From assembly GCF_001865575.2 (NCBI RefSeq), contig NZ_CP017562.2, forward strand, positions 1,364,001-1,428,000: a stretch of DNA of 64,000 bases. Direction: 5' to 3'. The notes beneath the pieces were generated by a model. It did not search any database. It was not told the DNA's origin and saw nothing but the letters and a program-made list of their open reading frames with translations. Positions 1-10,200 of the stretch are shown here, one piece after another. The number at the start of each line of letters is the position of its first letter. Positions within the stretch are counted from its first letter, which is position 1. The DNA is from Paraburkholderia sprentiae WSM5005. GTDB taxonomy: Bacteria > Pseudomonadota > Gammaproteobacteria > Burkholderiales > Burkholderiaceae. Made by a program: the position numbers and the translations under genes.

Positions 1-2193
1 AACTTTGGCGCCGGACTGCTCGATGCCGTCCGCCAACAAAACCCGTCGATCTACGATGGGCAACGCCCCTCACGATGGGACGCACTGCTCGACGAACTGT
101 CGCGACAACCGTTCCCGGCGCAACGGGAAGTCATTCACGCGATCACGACACTGTTGACGCAACACGCACCGGGCGGTGTCATCAATGCCGAAATGGGTAC
201 CGGTAAGACGCTGATGGGCATCGGCGTTGCCGTCCTTCTCCACCATTGCGGCTATCCGCGCACGCTCGTCATCGCACCGCCGCATCTCGTCTACAAGTGG
301 CGCCGCGAAATCAGAACGACGGTGCCGGGTGCACGCGTCTGGATCCTCAATGGCCCGGACACACTGCGCAAGCTACTACAGCTCCGTATCATGCGTTCGA
401 GGCCAACGGTACCCGAGTTTTTCATTCTCGGCCGCGTGCGCATGCGCATGGGATTCGACTGGAAGCCTGCCTTCGCGCGCCGCGTCGCAACGCTCGATAT
501 GGAGACTGACGCAATCACCCGCGTGTTTGCCTGCTGCCCTGCCTGCGGCGAGTTCGTGTGCGACGAAGACGGCAATCCGCTGACACCTACCCAGGCTCGG
601 CCGGCGCTCAACGAGAAGCGTCGCGCGTGCAGTTGCGGCGAACGCCTGTGGGCCTTGGCACCGAAAGGCCAAGGCACGCGGTCGATGCGCGAGCTCGTGA
701 AGGGAGCGCTGCTACAGATGCCGACCGTCGGCGAGAAAACCGCCGAACGCCTGCTCTCCCGCTTCGGCGAATCGATGCTCGCGGACATGCTGCAGGACAA
801 CGTGTTCGAGTTCATCAACCTGATGGACGACAGCGGCGAACTCGTGTTCTCGGACCGGCAGGCGAAGCGCATGGAGCGCGCGCTCGCTCACACGGAAATA
901 TCGTTCGGACAAGGCGGTTACCAAGCCTCAGAGTTCGTTAAACGGTATCTGCCACAGGGCTACTTCGGTTTGCTCATCGCCGATGAAGGGCACGAATACA
1001 AGAACGAAAACTCCGCCCAGGGCCAGGCAATGGGCGTACTCGCTCGGAAGGCGTCGAAAACGTTGCTGCTCACGGGGACGTTGATGGGCGGCTACGCCGA
1101 CGACCTCTATCACCTGCTCTATCGCCTGAACCCGACCATGTTGATCGACGACGGGTTTAACTACAACAGCAACGGCTCAATGGCGGCCGCCACAATGGCG
1201 TTCATGCGCGAGCATGGCGTGCTCATCGACATTCACAAGCAGGTCGACGAAGGCTCGCACCGGACGGCGAAAGGCGACCGAAAGAGCGTTTCGACGGTGA
1301 AAGGTCCGGGCTTCGGCCCCAAGGGCATCATGCGGTACGTTGTGCCGTATACAGCCTTCCTGAAGCTCTCGCAGATCGGCCAGAACGTCCTCCCTCCCTA
1401 CGACGAATCCCTGCTGCCGGTCGCGTTGACTGAAGAAATGGCGGCAGCCTATCGCACGCTCGAATCGACACTGACATCAGAATTGCGCACCGCGTTACGC
1501 TGCGGCGACAAGAGTCTGCTGGGCGTGGTGCTCAATGCGCTGCTCGCGTGGCCGGAATGTTGTTTCCGTCCTGAAATCGTGCGTCACCCTCGCACGAAGC
1601 GGATCCTGGCCAGCGTGCCTGCATTGCTGCGCGACGATCAACCCGGTCCCAAGGAAGAAGCGCTGCTGCGACTCGTGCGGGGCGAACTGCTGAACCGCAG
1701 GCGCATGCTGGTCTATACGACCTATACCGGCACGCGCGACACGTCGGTGCGACTGAAGAATCTTCTCGATGCGGTCGGTGTCAGGGCATCCGTGCTTCGT
1801 GCGAGCGTGCCTGCGGAAAAGCGTGAGGACTGGGTCGCCGACCAGCTGGAGCGTGGCGCCGAAGTCATCATCACAAACCCCGAGTTGGTCAAAACCGGCC
1901 TCGATCTTCTTGAATTCCCGACGATTGCATTTCTTCAGTCGGGCTTTAACACCTACACGCTTCAACAGGCTGCACGCCGAAGCTGGCGTATCGGTCAGAC
2001 GCATGACGTCACCGTGCGATTTCTCGCTTACGAGGGCACAACGCAGATGCGGTGTCTGAAGCTGATGGGACAGAAGATTGCCGTCTCGCAGTCCACCTCC
2101 GGCCACATGCCCGAGTCCGGTCTCGACATCCTCAATCAGGGCGGAGAGAGCATCGAAGTTGCGCTCGCGCGGCAACTGGTGAGTCAGGAATAG
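1..2193 (+). CDS. SNF2-type DEAD/DEAH helicase with zinc ribbon, 5' truncated by window edge
   Basis: The reading frame is open from base 1, so the true start lies to the left; 730 residues are visible. Helicase motif I (EMGTGKT) is near in-window residue 65 and motif II (DEGH) near 327. The C-terminal lobe carries a QAARRSWRIGQ-type motif VI, as in SNF2 remodellers. Between motifs I and II sits an insert with a CPAC...CSC cysteine pattern (about bases 532-640), probably a zinc ribbon. It is followed by a helix-hairpin-helix-like stretch (VGEKTAERLLSRFG, bases 724-765). The predicted role is ATP-driven translocation on DNA or nucleoprotein. Large SNF2 proteins of this kind are common on ICEs and plasmids, but the substrate is unknown. 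It is followed 45 bp later by the DUF3085-like gene on the same strand. Confidence 0.85.
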   Translation, partial: NFGAGLLDAVRQQNPSIYDGQRPSRWDALLDELSRQPFPAQREVIHAITTLLTQHAPGGVINAEMGTGKTLMGIGVAVLLHHCGYPRTLVIAPPHLVYKWRREIRTTVPGARVWILNGPDTLRKLLQLRIMRSRPTVPEFFILGRVRMRMGFDWKPAFARRVATLDMETDAITRVFACCPACGEFVCDEDGNPLTPTQARPALNEKRRACSCGERLWALAPKGQGTRSMRELVKGALLQMPTVGEKTAERLLSRFGESMLADMLQDNVFEFINLMDDSGELVFSDRQAKRMERALAHTEISFGQGGYQASEFVKRYLPQGYFGLLIADEGHEYKNENSAQGQAMGVLARKASKTLLLTGTLMGGYADDLYHLLYRLNPTMLIDDGFNYNSNGSMAAATMAFMREHGVLIDIHKQVDEGSHRTAKGDRKSVSTVKGPGFGPKGIMRYVVPYTAFLKLSQIGQNVLPPYDESLLPVALTEEMAAAYRTLESTLTSELRTALRCGDKSLLGVVLNALLAWPECCFRPEIVRHPRTKRILASVPALLRDDQPGPKEEALLRLVRGELLNRRRMLVYTTYTGTRDTSVRLKNLLDAVGVRASVLRASVPAEKREDWVADQLERGAEVIITNPELVKTGLDLLEFPTIAFLQSGFNTYTLQQAARRSWRIGQTHDVTVRFLAYEGTTQMRCLKLMGQKIAVSQSTSGHMPESGLDILNQGGESIEVALARQLVSQE

Positions 2194-2238
2194 CCGGAAC
2201 CTCATCTCCTAACCCATCCCCTCATGGAGAAATTCATC

Positions 2239-2589
2239 ATGATCCACTTCGTTGCAGCGGATCTGCGCCCCGTCATCTGCGAAGCCCGCACGCAGCAATG
2301 TCGAATCGTGCTGGTCAAGGATCACGGCGTCTACATGCTCTCGGAGAAAGGCAAAATGGAAAACGGCCGACGCAGCATCATCGCGTGGGCCGTCGAATGC
2401 AATCCCAATACGGTGCAATTCGACGACTGGTGGGAGCGCGCCCGGGCAGAATTCGGCGGCGATGATTTTGTCGAGCATCTCGATCGCAATGATGCGGTCT
2501 TTGACCGCGTGATCGACGAAGGCTTCGATCTCCGGATCGGGGCTGACGCCGGTTACCTCTACATCAACGCTGTCGCCCCGCGGTCCTAA
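2239..2589 (+). CDS. DUF3085-like small protein
   Basis: A 116-residue soluble protein, of the size usual for DUF3085 proteins of proteobacterial plasmids and ICEs. The pattern that suggests the family is an N-terminal AADLRPV segment, a central KDHGVYML strand and a DDFVEHL acidic helix towards the end. No enzyme motif is visible and the function is unknown. I prefer the ATG at 2239 over the in-frame ATG at 2224 because a GGAG at 2226-2229 is well spaced for the later start, while the earlier one has no Shine-Dalgarno sequence. It lies directly behind the helicase gene and in front of a terminator, so the two are probably one transcript. Confidence 0.7.
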   Translation: MIHFVAADLRPVICEARTQQCRIVLVKDHGVYMLSEKGKMENGRRSIIAWAVECNPNTVQFDDWWERARAEFGGDDFVEHLDRNDAVFDRVIDEGFDLRIGADAGYLYINAVAPRS

Positions 2590-2619
2590 AGGTCTGCCTC
2601 CTTTTCGCTCCCATTCAAA

Positions 2620-2656
2620 GCGCCTGATCCCTTCCGGGACCGGGCGCATTTTTTTT
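2620..2656 (+). terminator. Rho-independent terminator after the DUF3085-like gene
   Basis: A 12-position stem (one G-U pair and one mismatch) with a TTCC loop is followed after one A by a run of eight T. It lies 31 bp after the stop codon of the DUF3085-like gene and closes the helicase transcript. Confidence 0.85.
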
Positions 2657-3066
2657 CGGTTCATCGCGGATTTCCGTGGATGCCGCTGATCTACCCACTG
2701 CGGCCCGTCGACCCAGCGCGACATTTAGGACCGCTTCCAACGCACTACGGACGTTCGTTGACTCGCATTGCGAGACTGGAATTCGGCCATTGCCGACGTT
2801 GAGGTGTGGCCCCCCATCGGGCAGCTTCAGGTTCTTCTTCCGTCGTTCGGTGTTTCCTACGCGCATGCCGAGATCGCGACCGACAAATGAGTACTCGCGA
2901 CCCGGAGCGGTCTTTCGATCCGGCCTGACTTCGAAGGCAGCTTTAAGAGGGATACGGTTGAAAAAGTCTTGTTTTGGATCAGGGCGTTGGAGTTGGCACG
3001 ACGTTATCGAGTTGTGACGATCGGCGAAGCGGTGAACTTGGGCGTGGCAACGATCCTCATTTCTTG
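2657..3066. other. Non-coding stretch between terminator and IS relic
   Basis: Open frames on both strands lack ribosome sites and familiar composition, and I see no gene here. It may be debris from the insertion of the neighbouring IS1182-like element, whose ends I could not define. Confidence 0.5.
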
Positions 3067-4484
3067 TCATGCAACTGCCTGGTCCATCTGCTTGCATCCT
3101 GACGTGAACCGCTTGGCCATTCTTCGCAGGTTTTGCGCAGTCGCTGCCATCAGGAACTCATCATGAGCACCGCTTGGACCTCGTAGTCGCAAACGGTCCA
3201 GTTTCAGGATGCGTTTGAGATGGGCAAAGAGCATTTCCACCTTCTTTCGCTCACGGCAAGATCGCTTGTATTCAGGCGTCTTCGCAATACGCCTCGTTTC
3301 GTCGCGCGCAGCTTCATGGATGCTGCGGGCGATCTTGCGGAAAGGTGTATTCGGACAGCAACGGTCCTTCATCGAACAACTCTCGCAGTCGAGCTGGCTT
3401 GCCCGATAGATGATCGTGTCAGCCTTCGTGACGCGTGAGCGCGGATTCCTGAATTTGCGCCGATCACTGCGCAGTGCATGTCCGGTGGGACAGCGATATT
3501 CATTGGCCAGTTCATCCCAGTGGAACTCTCGCTGCTGGACAATGTATTGTCCTTGCGCGTCGTCTTATCCCAGGAACATGTGGTGCAATTTCCTTCTCTT
3601 CGATCATCCAGGCAAGCATCGCTGCAGAGCCATACGCGGTGTCGCCTGCAAGACGTCGAGGTTTGAGATCATGCCGCCGCTCAACGCGGTCAATCATCGT
3701 CCTGGTTGATTCCACTTCGTGCGAACGGTTCGCGGGCGTCGCCTCGACGTCAACGATGATCCCTGCATGCAGGTCAATCAGATAATTGGTCGAGTGGGCG
3801 AAGAACGGCAAGCCACCCTTGGCGGCTGTCCAGCTCGCGGCGGGATCCGTCAGAGGTATCCTCTTTGGAGAGGTCGATGTCTCTGCCATCTCCGCCGCTT
3901 CGGTGCCCGCTGGATTCACTTCTTCCAATGCTTCCAGATATTCGCGCACTGCACGGCTTTGTCCCTTGACGCAACCCCAGTCGATGGGCCCAGAACCCGG
4001 AAGACCGCGTGCAGAGCTCGCGTCGGCTCTGATGATGCTTGCGTCAATCGCGAAGCCTTCGCTCTTTACGAGCCCCTCGCTCATGCATCGACACAAGACT
4101 GACCGACTCGAACAAATGGCGCAACACATCGCTGTCGCGAAAGCGGCCGTGGCGGCTTTTCGAGAATGTCAAGTATTCGGGTACGGCGTCCTCCAGGCCC
4201 AGGCGGCAGAACCATCGATACGCCAGATTCAGATGCGCCTCTTCACATAGTCTGCGTTCGGACCGGATGCCAAAGCAGTAGCCGACGATCAACATGCGGA
4301 TCATGAGCTCCGGATCAATCGGCGGCCGACCCATCGGACTGTAGAACGGCGCGAGATGCTGGCGTAGATCGCGCAGATTAAGGAAGTGATCGATGCCTCT
4401 CAACAGGTGTTCGCGAGGGACGTGACTATCAAGGTTGAACGAGTAAAAAAGCTTGTCCTGTCCGCTGCCCAGTTGCCCCATCAT
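3067..4484 (-). pseudogene. IS1182-like transposase with two frameshifts
   Basis: Three consecutive frames on the minus strand together give an almost full-length transposase. The N-terminal part (4484 to about 4110) has the DUF772-type start and GRPPIDPELMIRML. The middle part (about 4129-3560) carries the DDE-core segments EGFAIDASIIRAD and GDTAYGS. The C-terminal part (3372-3067) carries the ERKKVEMLFAHLKR block. The reading frame changes near 4110 and again near 3565, so no functional protein is made. Terminal inverted repeats and target duplications were not recognised. The relic separates the helicase module from the ATPase/glycosyltransferase cargo. Confidence 0.85.
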
Positions 4485-4958
4485 GACGAATCACTCCCGT
4501 CGATCGATGTCTTCCAGGATACCGAACATTCCGAACCACGGGCGACCTTTTTCAACACAATCAGGGGTACAACGGCCATTCGGTCGGTCAAATTGGCAGT
4601 CGTGGTCGGCGTAAGCAGCCCGTGCATGCCTTTGGCGGAAGTGCCTTACCTGATTCCTGATTGACGTCGCGAAAAAAAAGATGCCCGCAGGGGGCAGCAG
4701 GTTTGGAGACTGAGGGGCGCTGGGCCAGTCTAGGTGGACTGTAGCGCGCGCCGTGACTCCGCACGCCTACCAGTTCGGGGAGGAGAGGGCCTACAGCATT
4801 CCCGCGCCCTAATCCCACGGCATCACACGTCACGGTTCCGCCACGTAGCCGCTTTCGCTGTGACCATTGGGCCGGCGCAGCACTGGCGCGCCCGTCGACT
4901 GGCGAGCCCACGCGGCCACTCCTGCAAAGCTCGCTCTAACGAAGCCTCTGGCGTCGAC
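4485..4958. other. Intergenic region downstream of the glycosyltransferase gene
   Basis: No convincing gene on either strand. The only structured element seen is the minus-strand terminator at 4671-4696. Confidence 0.5.
4671..4696 (-). terminator. Rho-independent terminator for the ATPase-glycosyltransferase operon
   Basis: Read on the minus strand: a 5-bp stem TGCCC/GGGCA with a 5-nt loop, followed after ATC by eight T. It lies about 260 bp beyond the glycosyltransferase stop codon. The stem is short, but the T run is strong and only this operon reads into it. Confidence 0.55.
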
Positions 4959-7241
4959 CTACGCCGACAAGCTCGCGTCAGCAGAAGATTTAAAGACGTG
5001 CTCGGTATTTCTATCGAAGCGCTCCATTGTCATCTGATCGGACTCTCGAAGCCGTGCAAGAAGCATTGCCGCATCCGCATGCGCTTGAGCCGGATCCGAT
5101 AATTTTGCGAAAATCTTATCTGACAGTGCGTTGACGTCTGCTTCGTTGGGCTTCGCCATACTCCCACGAATATCGACCGCCCCGACATAGCTGTGAAGGC
5201 CGAGCTGCTTTAGGTGTTCATACAAGCCAGTATTGGTTGAGATGATCAACGGGATACCGAGTGAAATTGCCTCCCAACCCACGAGCCCAAAGCCGTCATG
5301 CACGGACGGCATGACCACCAAGCTGCTATCCATGATGTAGCCCAGTGCTTTCTCACGCGAGTTATTGAACGCGAGGAACTGCGTATTTACGAGTCGATTG
5401 GCCTCCCTGTTCACCAACTCCTTGTAATCAGTCTCGTTCTCCGCGTCAGAGCCACCGATGACCTGTACCAACGGATCATGCAACTTCGTCCTCTTTAGCG
5501 CCGCACCAATCGCCGTCACCGCCAGCGTACCCTGCTTGACCAGTTCGGCACCGCTTCCAAGCCGGCCGATATACGTGATACATGCAATAGGCCTCGGTGA
5601 GGTCACTGGTGCCATTGAAAGCAGATCTGGCAAATACTCGAATGTATTAGCTTTCGACGGTATCGTACGCATAAGCGCCTTCACGTGCTTCACGAGCTTC
5701 GGTCCGACGGCGAAAATCGCGTCTGCCTTCGAAAATAGCTTGCGCTGATCTTCCACCTTCTTAGCTCCGTCCTCCGATGATTTGGTCATCGAATAATAAG
5801 CGGCATAGGCCATATGACAGAACGCTATCGACTTCACTTCGAGGGCGGAAGCAAGGCTCTGTGCAAACGTACCCGACTTAAGGTCGTGCCCGACGACGAA
5901 GCGAACCGTACTGATATCCTTAAGCGCGCTAAGCGCGAGTTGCGTATCAAACTGGAAGAAGCCTTCGTTGCCATCCCGTCGTATGGCGATGACTTCAACG
6001 CCATCCATCTCCTCAAGGATGTCCTCATCTCTCGGGACTAAACAGATGACTCTTCGCTTGCTCTTCCCCTGTGCGGCAAGCGCACGGCAGAATTCGAGAT
6101 TGAAAGAGTTGATGCCGCCATACCGAACGCCCCAGCACGTCGCGGCCACGACGATCGTCTCCGGCTTTGCATTGGCCATCAAAGCAATTGGGCGACGTGC
6201 CTCGCCCTCCGGAAAGATGAGCGGTGAGATCGTCGTGATCGTTCCCACACCGCGAGCTTCATTCGCAAAACCGCTCGCGCCGCTCTCCCGTTGAGCAAGT
6301 TTTTGAACTGCAGCTAGGCCGAGAATGCTGGATCTGAGCGAGCCGGTCTCATCGAGCATAAAGTCGGCCCACTCGTGCTTGTCGATCGTGGCGAACACCT
6401 TATTCATCGGGCCACCCTCGTGCATCCTTGCCAACGTTCTCGTAAAGGCAGCCTCAGCCGGTGCGTCGAGCCACTTAAGGAACCGATCGCAGATGTCCGG
6501 TGCGCCGCGCTCAACATACCGGCGAAGCGACGCTGGCGAGTCGTAATATTGAGCTTCGCGAGCAAGCCAACCGGTCAGATCAGGCAGTCCCCCACACAGC
6601 TCGGTAACCATCTTCGCGCGCCAATCGGTCAATCCATACTCTGCAACCAGCGCGGCTACTTCGCTCGGCTCGTAAGTTCCCAACACAAGCGTGCTATGCC
6701 CCTGTCCAAAATCAGACGCAAGGAACGTCGGCTCGCCTCTCTGCACAGCCCATCGCATGCGCAACGTACTCAGCTTGACGGGCAACTCCACGACAGTCTT
6801 CAACTGAAGAGAATGCTCGAGTGTGCGTAAGGCTGTTCCGACATCCCACGTCAGCGTACGGACGGCCTGGTGAAATGCTTCGATGACTAATACTGGTGTG
6901 CGACCCGAGCGCTTTAAAAACTGGACGACTTTGCGCAAGTTCGCACCGATATCGCTGCCCTCGCGCTGAACAACTCCCATCGGGTCCCATTGCGCGACGA
7001 CACCTGAAATAAAAGTATTTGCGTTGTCTATGCGGCCCGCACGAAACCTCGCCACAGCCGGGACTTCGGGCGCCAATTCACACTGTTCGTAAAACTGCTC
7101 GTCGACAAGCCGATCAATGATGCAGGTGGCGTCTGTCAGCGGAGGAGTGACAAGCACGTAATTGCTCTTTCCGGTTCTCCACGACTGAACAATCCGGCGG
7201 GCGATCGCCGTTGAGGAGGCAGGTATGGTGATATCGTTCAT
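4959..7241 (-). CDS. Fusion of degenerate STAND-like ATPase domain and GT4-type glycosyltransferase
   Basis: 760 residues in two halves. Residues 1 to about 330 read like an ATPase domain that has lost its active site: the strand-loop-helix where a P-loop is expected is VTPPLTDATCIIDRL, with no GxGKT, and the Walker B position reads VLVIEAFHQ. Residues about 360-750 form a GT-B fold, with an N-lobe glycine-rich turn (CWGVRYGGINSF) and a C-lobe nucleotide-sugar segment (PSVHDGFGLVGWEAISLG, near 643-660) as in GT4 enzymes. The start overlaps the stop of the preceding 1955-residue gene as ATGA, so translation is coupled and the products probably work together. I know no named family with this arrangement. 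The sugar donor and acceptor cannot be read from the sequence. Confidence 0.85.
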   Translation of the reverse strand: MNDITIPASSTAIARRIVQSWRTGKSNYVLVTPPLTDATCIIDRLVDEQFYEQCELAPEVPAVARFRAGRIDNANTFISGVVAQWDPMGVVQREGSDIGANLRKVVQFLKRSGRTPVLVIEAFHQAVRTLTWDVGTALRTLEHSLQLKTVVELPVKLSTLRMRWAVQRGEPTFLASDFGQGHSTLVLGTYEPSEVAALVAEYGLTDWRAKMVTELCGGLPDLTGWLAREAQYYDSPASLRRYVERGAPDICDRFLKWLDAPAEAAFTRTLARMHEGGPMNKVFATIDKHEWADFMLDETGSLRSSILGLAAVQKLAQRESGASGFANEARGVGTITTISPLIFPEGEARRPIALMANAKPETIVVAATCWGVRYGGINSFNLEFCRALAAQGKSKRRVICLVPRDEDILEEMDGVEVIAIRRDGNEGFFQFDTQLALSALKDISTVRFVVGHDLKSGTFAQSLASALEVKSIAFCHMAYAAYYSMTKSSEDGAKKVEDQRKLFSKADAIFAVGPKLVKHVKALMRTIPSKANTFEYLPDLLSMAPVTSPRPIACITYIGRLGSGAELVKQGTLAVTAIGAALKRTKLHDPLVQVIGGSDAENETDYKELVNREANRLVNTQFLAFNNSREKALGYIMDSSLVVMPSVHDGFGLVGWEAISLGIPLIISTNTGLYEHLKQLGLHSYVGAVDIRGSMAKPNEADVNALSDKIFAKLSDPAQAHADAAMLLARLRESDQMTMERFDRNTEHVFKSSADASLSA

Positions 7242-10200
7242 TGCGCGTTCAGTTGCTCAAGCTTGTCATTAATCATCGCCCAAAGTGCGCCGGATCGGAC
7301 CCGAATTGACTCACCTAACATCGGGATCCTGAATTCGACGGCCGCCAGGTCCTTTAGTCTTTTCAAGTAGCCAAGCTGAATAGCGCTTTCCACACCAGCT
7401 GCGATTTCAGCCCGCGAGAGGTTATAGCGACTGACGAGCGGTGAACGCTCCGATCTCAAATCACCGACCATCAAAGGACCGGCGGACACCGGACTTTTGA
7501 TATCCGCAGCGGCATACAGAACCGCACGAACCAGTAGCTGGTCACGGTCCTTCCGCGAAAACAGGACCCGGAGCTCGTCTTCGCCGGGGTCGTCCAGACT
7601 GTCAAGCGCGGTAACACCCGTCGACTTTTCCAACAGCGCTTTCAGCCCGTTGATAACGTCAGACTGCATAAGGTAAGTCTGTTGCGCAGTCGCGTAAGTG
7701 GCTCCGGCGACTAATTTCATATAGTACGGAATGCCAGCAGTGATCTTGACCAGAAAGGCGAGAGTCTTCTCTGGAAACTTGTATCGTCCGCGAAGAACGC
7801 CTGGCTCGACAATCTCCCGCGTCCTGCGCTTCTCCAGATCGTTATTCATTCCAAAGGGAGTGAGCTCGAAATTTGCAATACTGTTGTACAAGGCGGCATC
7901 CGCATTGCGGACAAAAATTGTCCGTGCCGGATTCGAACCACAAAAGACCATGCCGATAGCCGTCTGCGATGCAATGATGTGCCTGAACTGCCATGAGAGT
8001 TCAATGGCGACATCCTTCGCTTGTCCCTCTGCAAGATGCATTTCCGCGAGCTTGTCTACCTCGTCAAATAGATAAAACACGCGGCTTAGGCTGCTAGCCC
8101 GGCTGATAATTTCCTTTGACAGCGCTGTGAGAAAAACATCGGTACCAGCGTCGAACGGAAGTCGCTCGCCGATCCGAGCGAAATCGCTAATAAGGCTTCG
8201 CAGCTCCTCGTTCTCGTCATTGGATTGAACTCTGGTCCATACCCAATAATTGAAGTCTTTGACCGACTGGAAGCCCTTGTCGAGAGACAGGAACACAATG
8301 CCGTTATCACGGCCGACTTTATGCGAATACTCATCGAGAATTCGAAACAGCATCGTCGTCTTGCCCGATCGTCGCGGGCTTGATAACCAGACGCTTCCGG
8401 CTCGATCGCGACCGAAGAGGGTCGTCTCGATGCGCCTTTCGTCATCATCTCGCGGGACGTAGTCATGACCCCGCATCTGAAATTGAGGGAAACCCGCGAA
8501 CGCTGCGTCGACCTGCTCGGCGCTTACACTGTCGAATGACTCAAGCCCGGCTACTTCCAGCGCAAGCTCCAGCTCAGCGACGACGCGCTTTTCCTCCAGC
8601 GTCAGGAAGTCGCACGTCGCCCGGATAATCGTAGAACGGATGTCGGGAACGTCGATCACCAGTTCGACGCGCTCCTCACGCGCTTCAAAGAATGGACCTT
8701 CAATCCGGATCTTACGCCGACCGCCTGCAAAACTTATTGCGCCATCACCAGGTAGCTCAATTTCAATGTCCAGCGGAGGATTAATAGCGCGCGGCGTTAT
8801 AGCGAGCACTCCAAGCCAACTTCGGCGATTGGGTGCTTTCTCGAGCGGAGCTGCGAAAGTAATCTCAGCAGGCAATCCCTGGTTTCTCGACACACTACCC
8901 AGAACTGCTTGAGCAAAGCTCGCAAACGGCTTCGCTTGAGATGCGCTACGAATGTTCTCAAGAGCTGCGCGACCCTGGACGGAATCCGAATTTTGCAGGA
9001 GTTGCGCGTATGCAAGTGCGACACGTTTTTCCATCTCGATGGGGGCAAAAGTGAAGCAAAGCCCGACGTGCCGGTACAGCCCGGCCTTGAACAGCATTTG
9101 CATGAAAGCAGCTCGCACCTCGGCCTGCTGCTTGTCGCCAGTGAATGATTCCCACAGCGCTTTCACCAGCAACTCGGCGGGGAAACCAGCGGCCGAGGCG
9201 GATCCGAACAAAGCAAACGCCTCACGCGCCGGAACGTTCGGCCCTAGCCGCAGATCGCCCAATTCGCGTATCGCGGAGCCGACCACGCCACGCGCATCGC
9301 TACGTGTGCTACCAAGCTCCGCCGCGTCCTTCCCAGCCCATCGCAATAGAATCGCGCCTACGAAGTCTGCGACAAGTGACCCACCCAATCGCCCCTTCTG
9401 CGAACGCAGCCACTGCACTGGCTGGGATTCCTCGCACATCGCCAGCAAACCGAGCGCCGCCGCTGCCTCGGCCTCAGAGATAGCATCGGGGACGTGTGCG
9501 GCACACGCAATCGCTGTAAGTAGGGCATCGCGAGGTCGGGACGATTCCTCAAGCCTAATTTCGAATTCGTCTCCGATGGCATGGACGCTAGCCTTCAAAG
9601 CTTCCGCCCAGAGCCGATTCTTCATCGCGGTACGAAAGTCTGTCTCACCAGACGGCGTCTTCGGAACGTGCCTGCGCACCCAAGCCGCAGCTTGGACTAT
9701 TCGGGTCTTGTCCGAACCACTGGCCTCTGGCTCTGTCAACGCCTGACCGATACCACGGTAGTCCGGTTCCTCTGCATTGTTGATCAGCGGTGCTTCATCC
9801 TCCGTTGGGTACTCCGTACGCTCGAGTTCCGCAGCGAGCGATGCCATGCTGGCCTGCGCTGCAAATTTCTCAATCAAGGTGCGCAATCCCGCCGGACTGG
9901 CCGCGTCATCGAGCAACGGTGCGAAGTCAATACAAGCTTCGAGAAACTTACTATCGATCCCATCGGAACCGCGCTCACTTCCCATGGCGCGGACAACACT
10001 TGCGGTAAATATCTCCAACAGGTGCTTGTATCCCGGCAAGAGAGCCTGCGGCCGTTTTAGCTGCTCTGAAATCGGCGAAAGGACCGCGCCCCAAGCCTCA
10101 GCAAGAAACGCTGCGCCATCGGCGTCAGGCAGTCGCTGCGGAACGGACAAATCTGCTACCGCTGTCGTAGCCGCATCGAATAGAGAAGTAGCAAGATTCT

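Noticed and set aside
2615..3097. 160-residue minus-strand open frame
   Set aside because: It overlaps the terminator, has no ribosome site and Arg/Pro-biased composition typical of a shadow frame.
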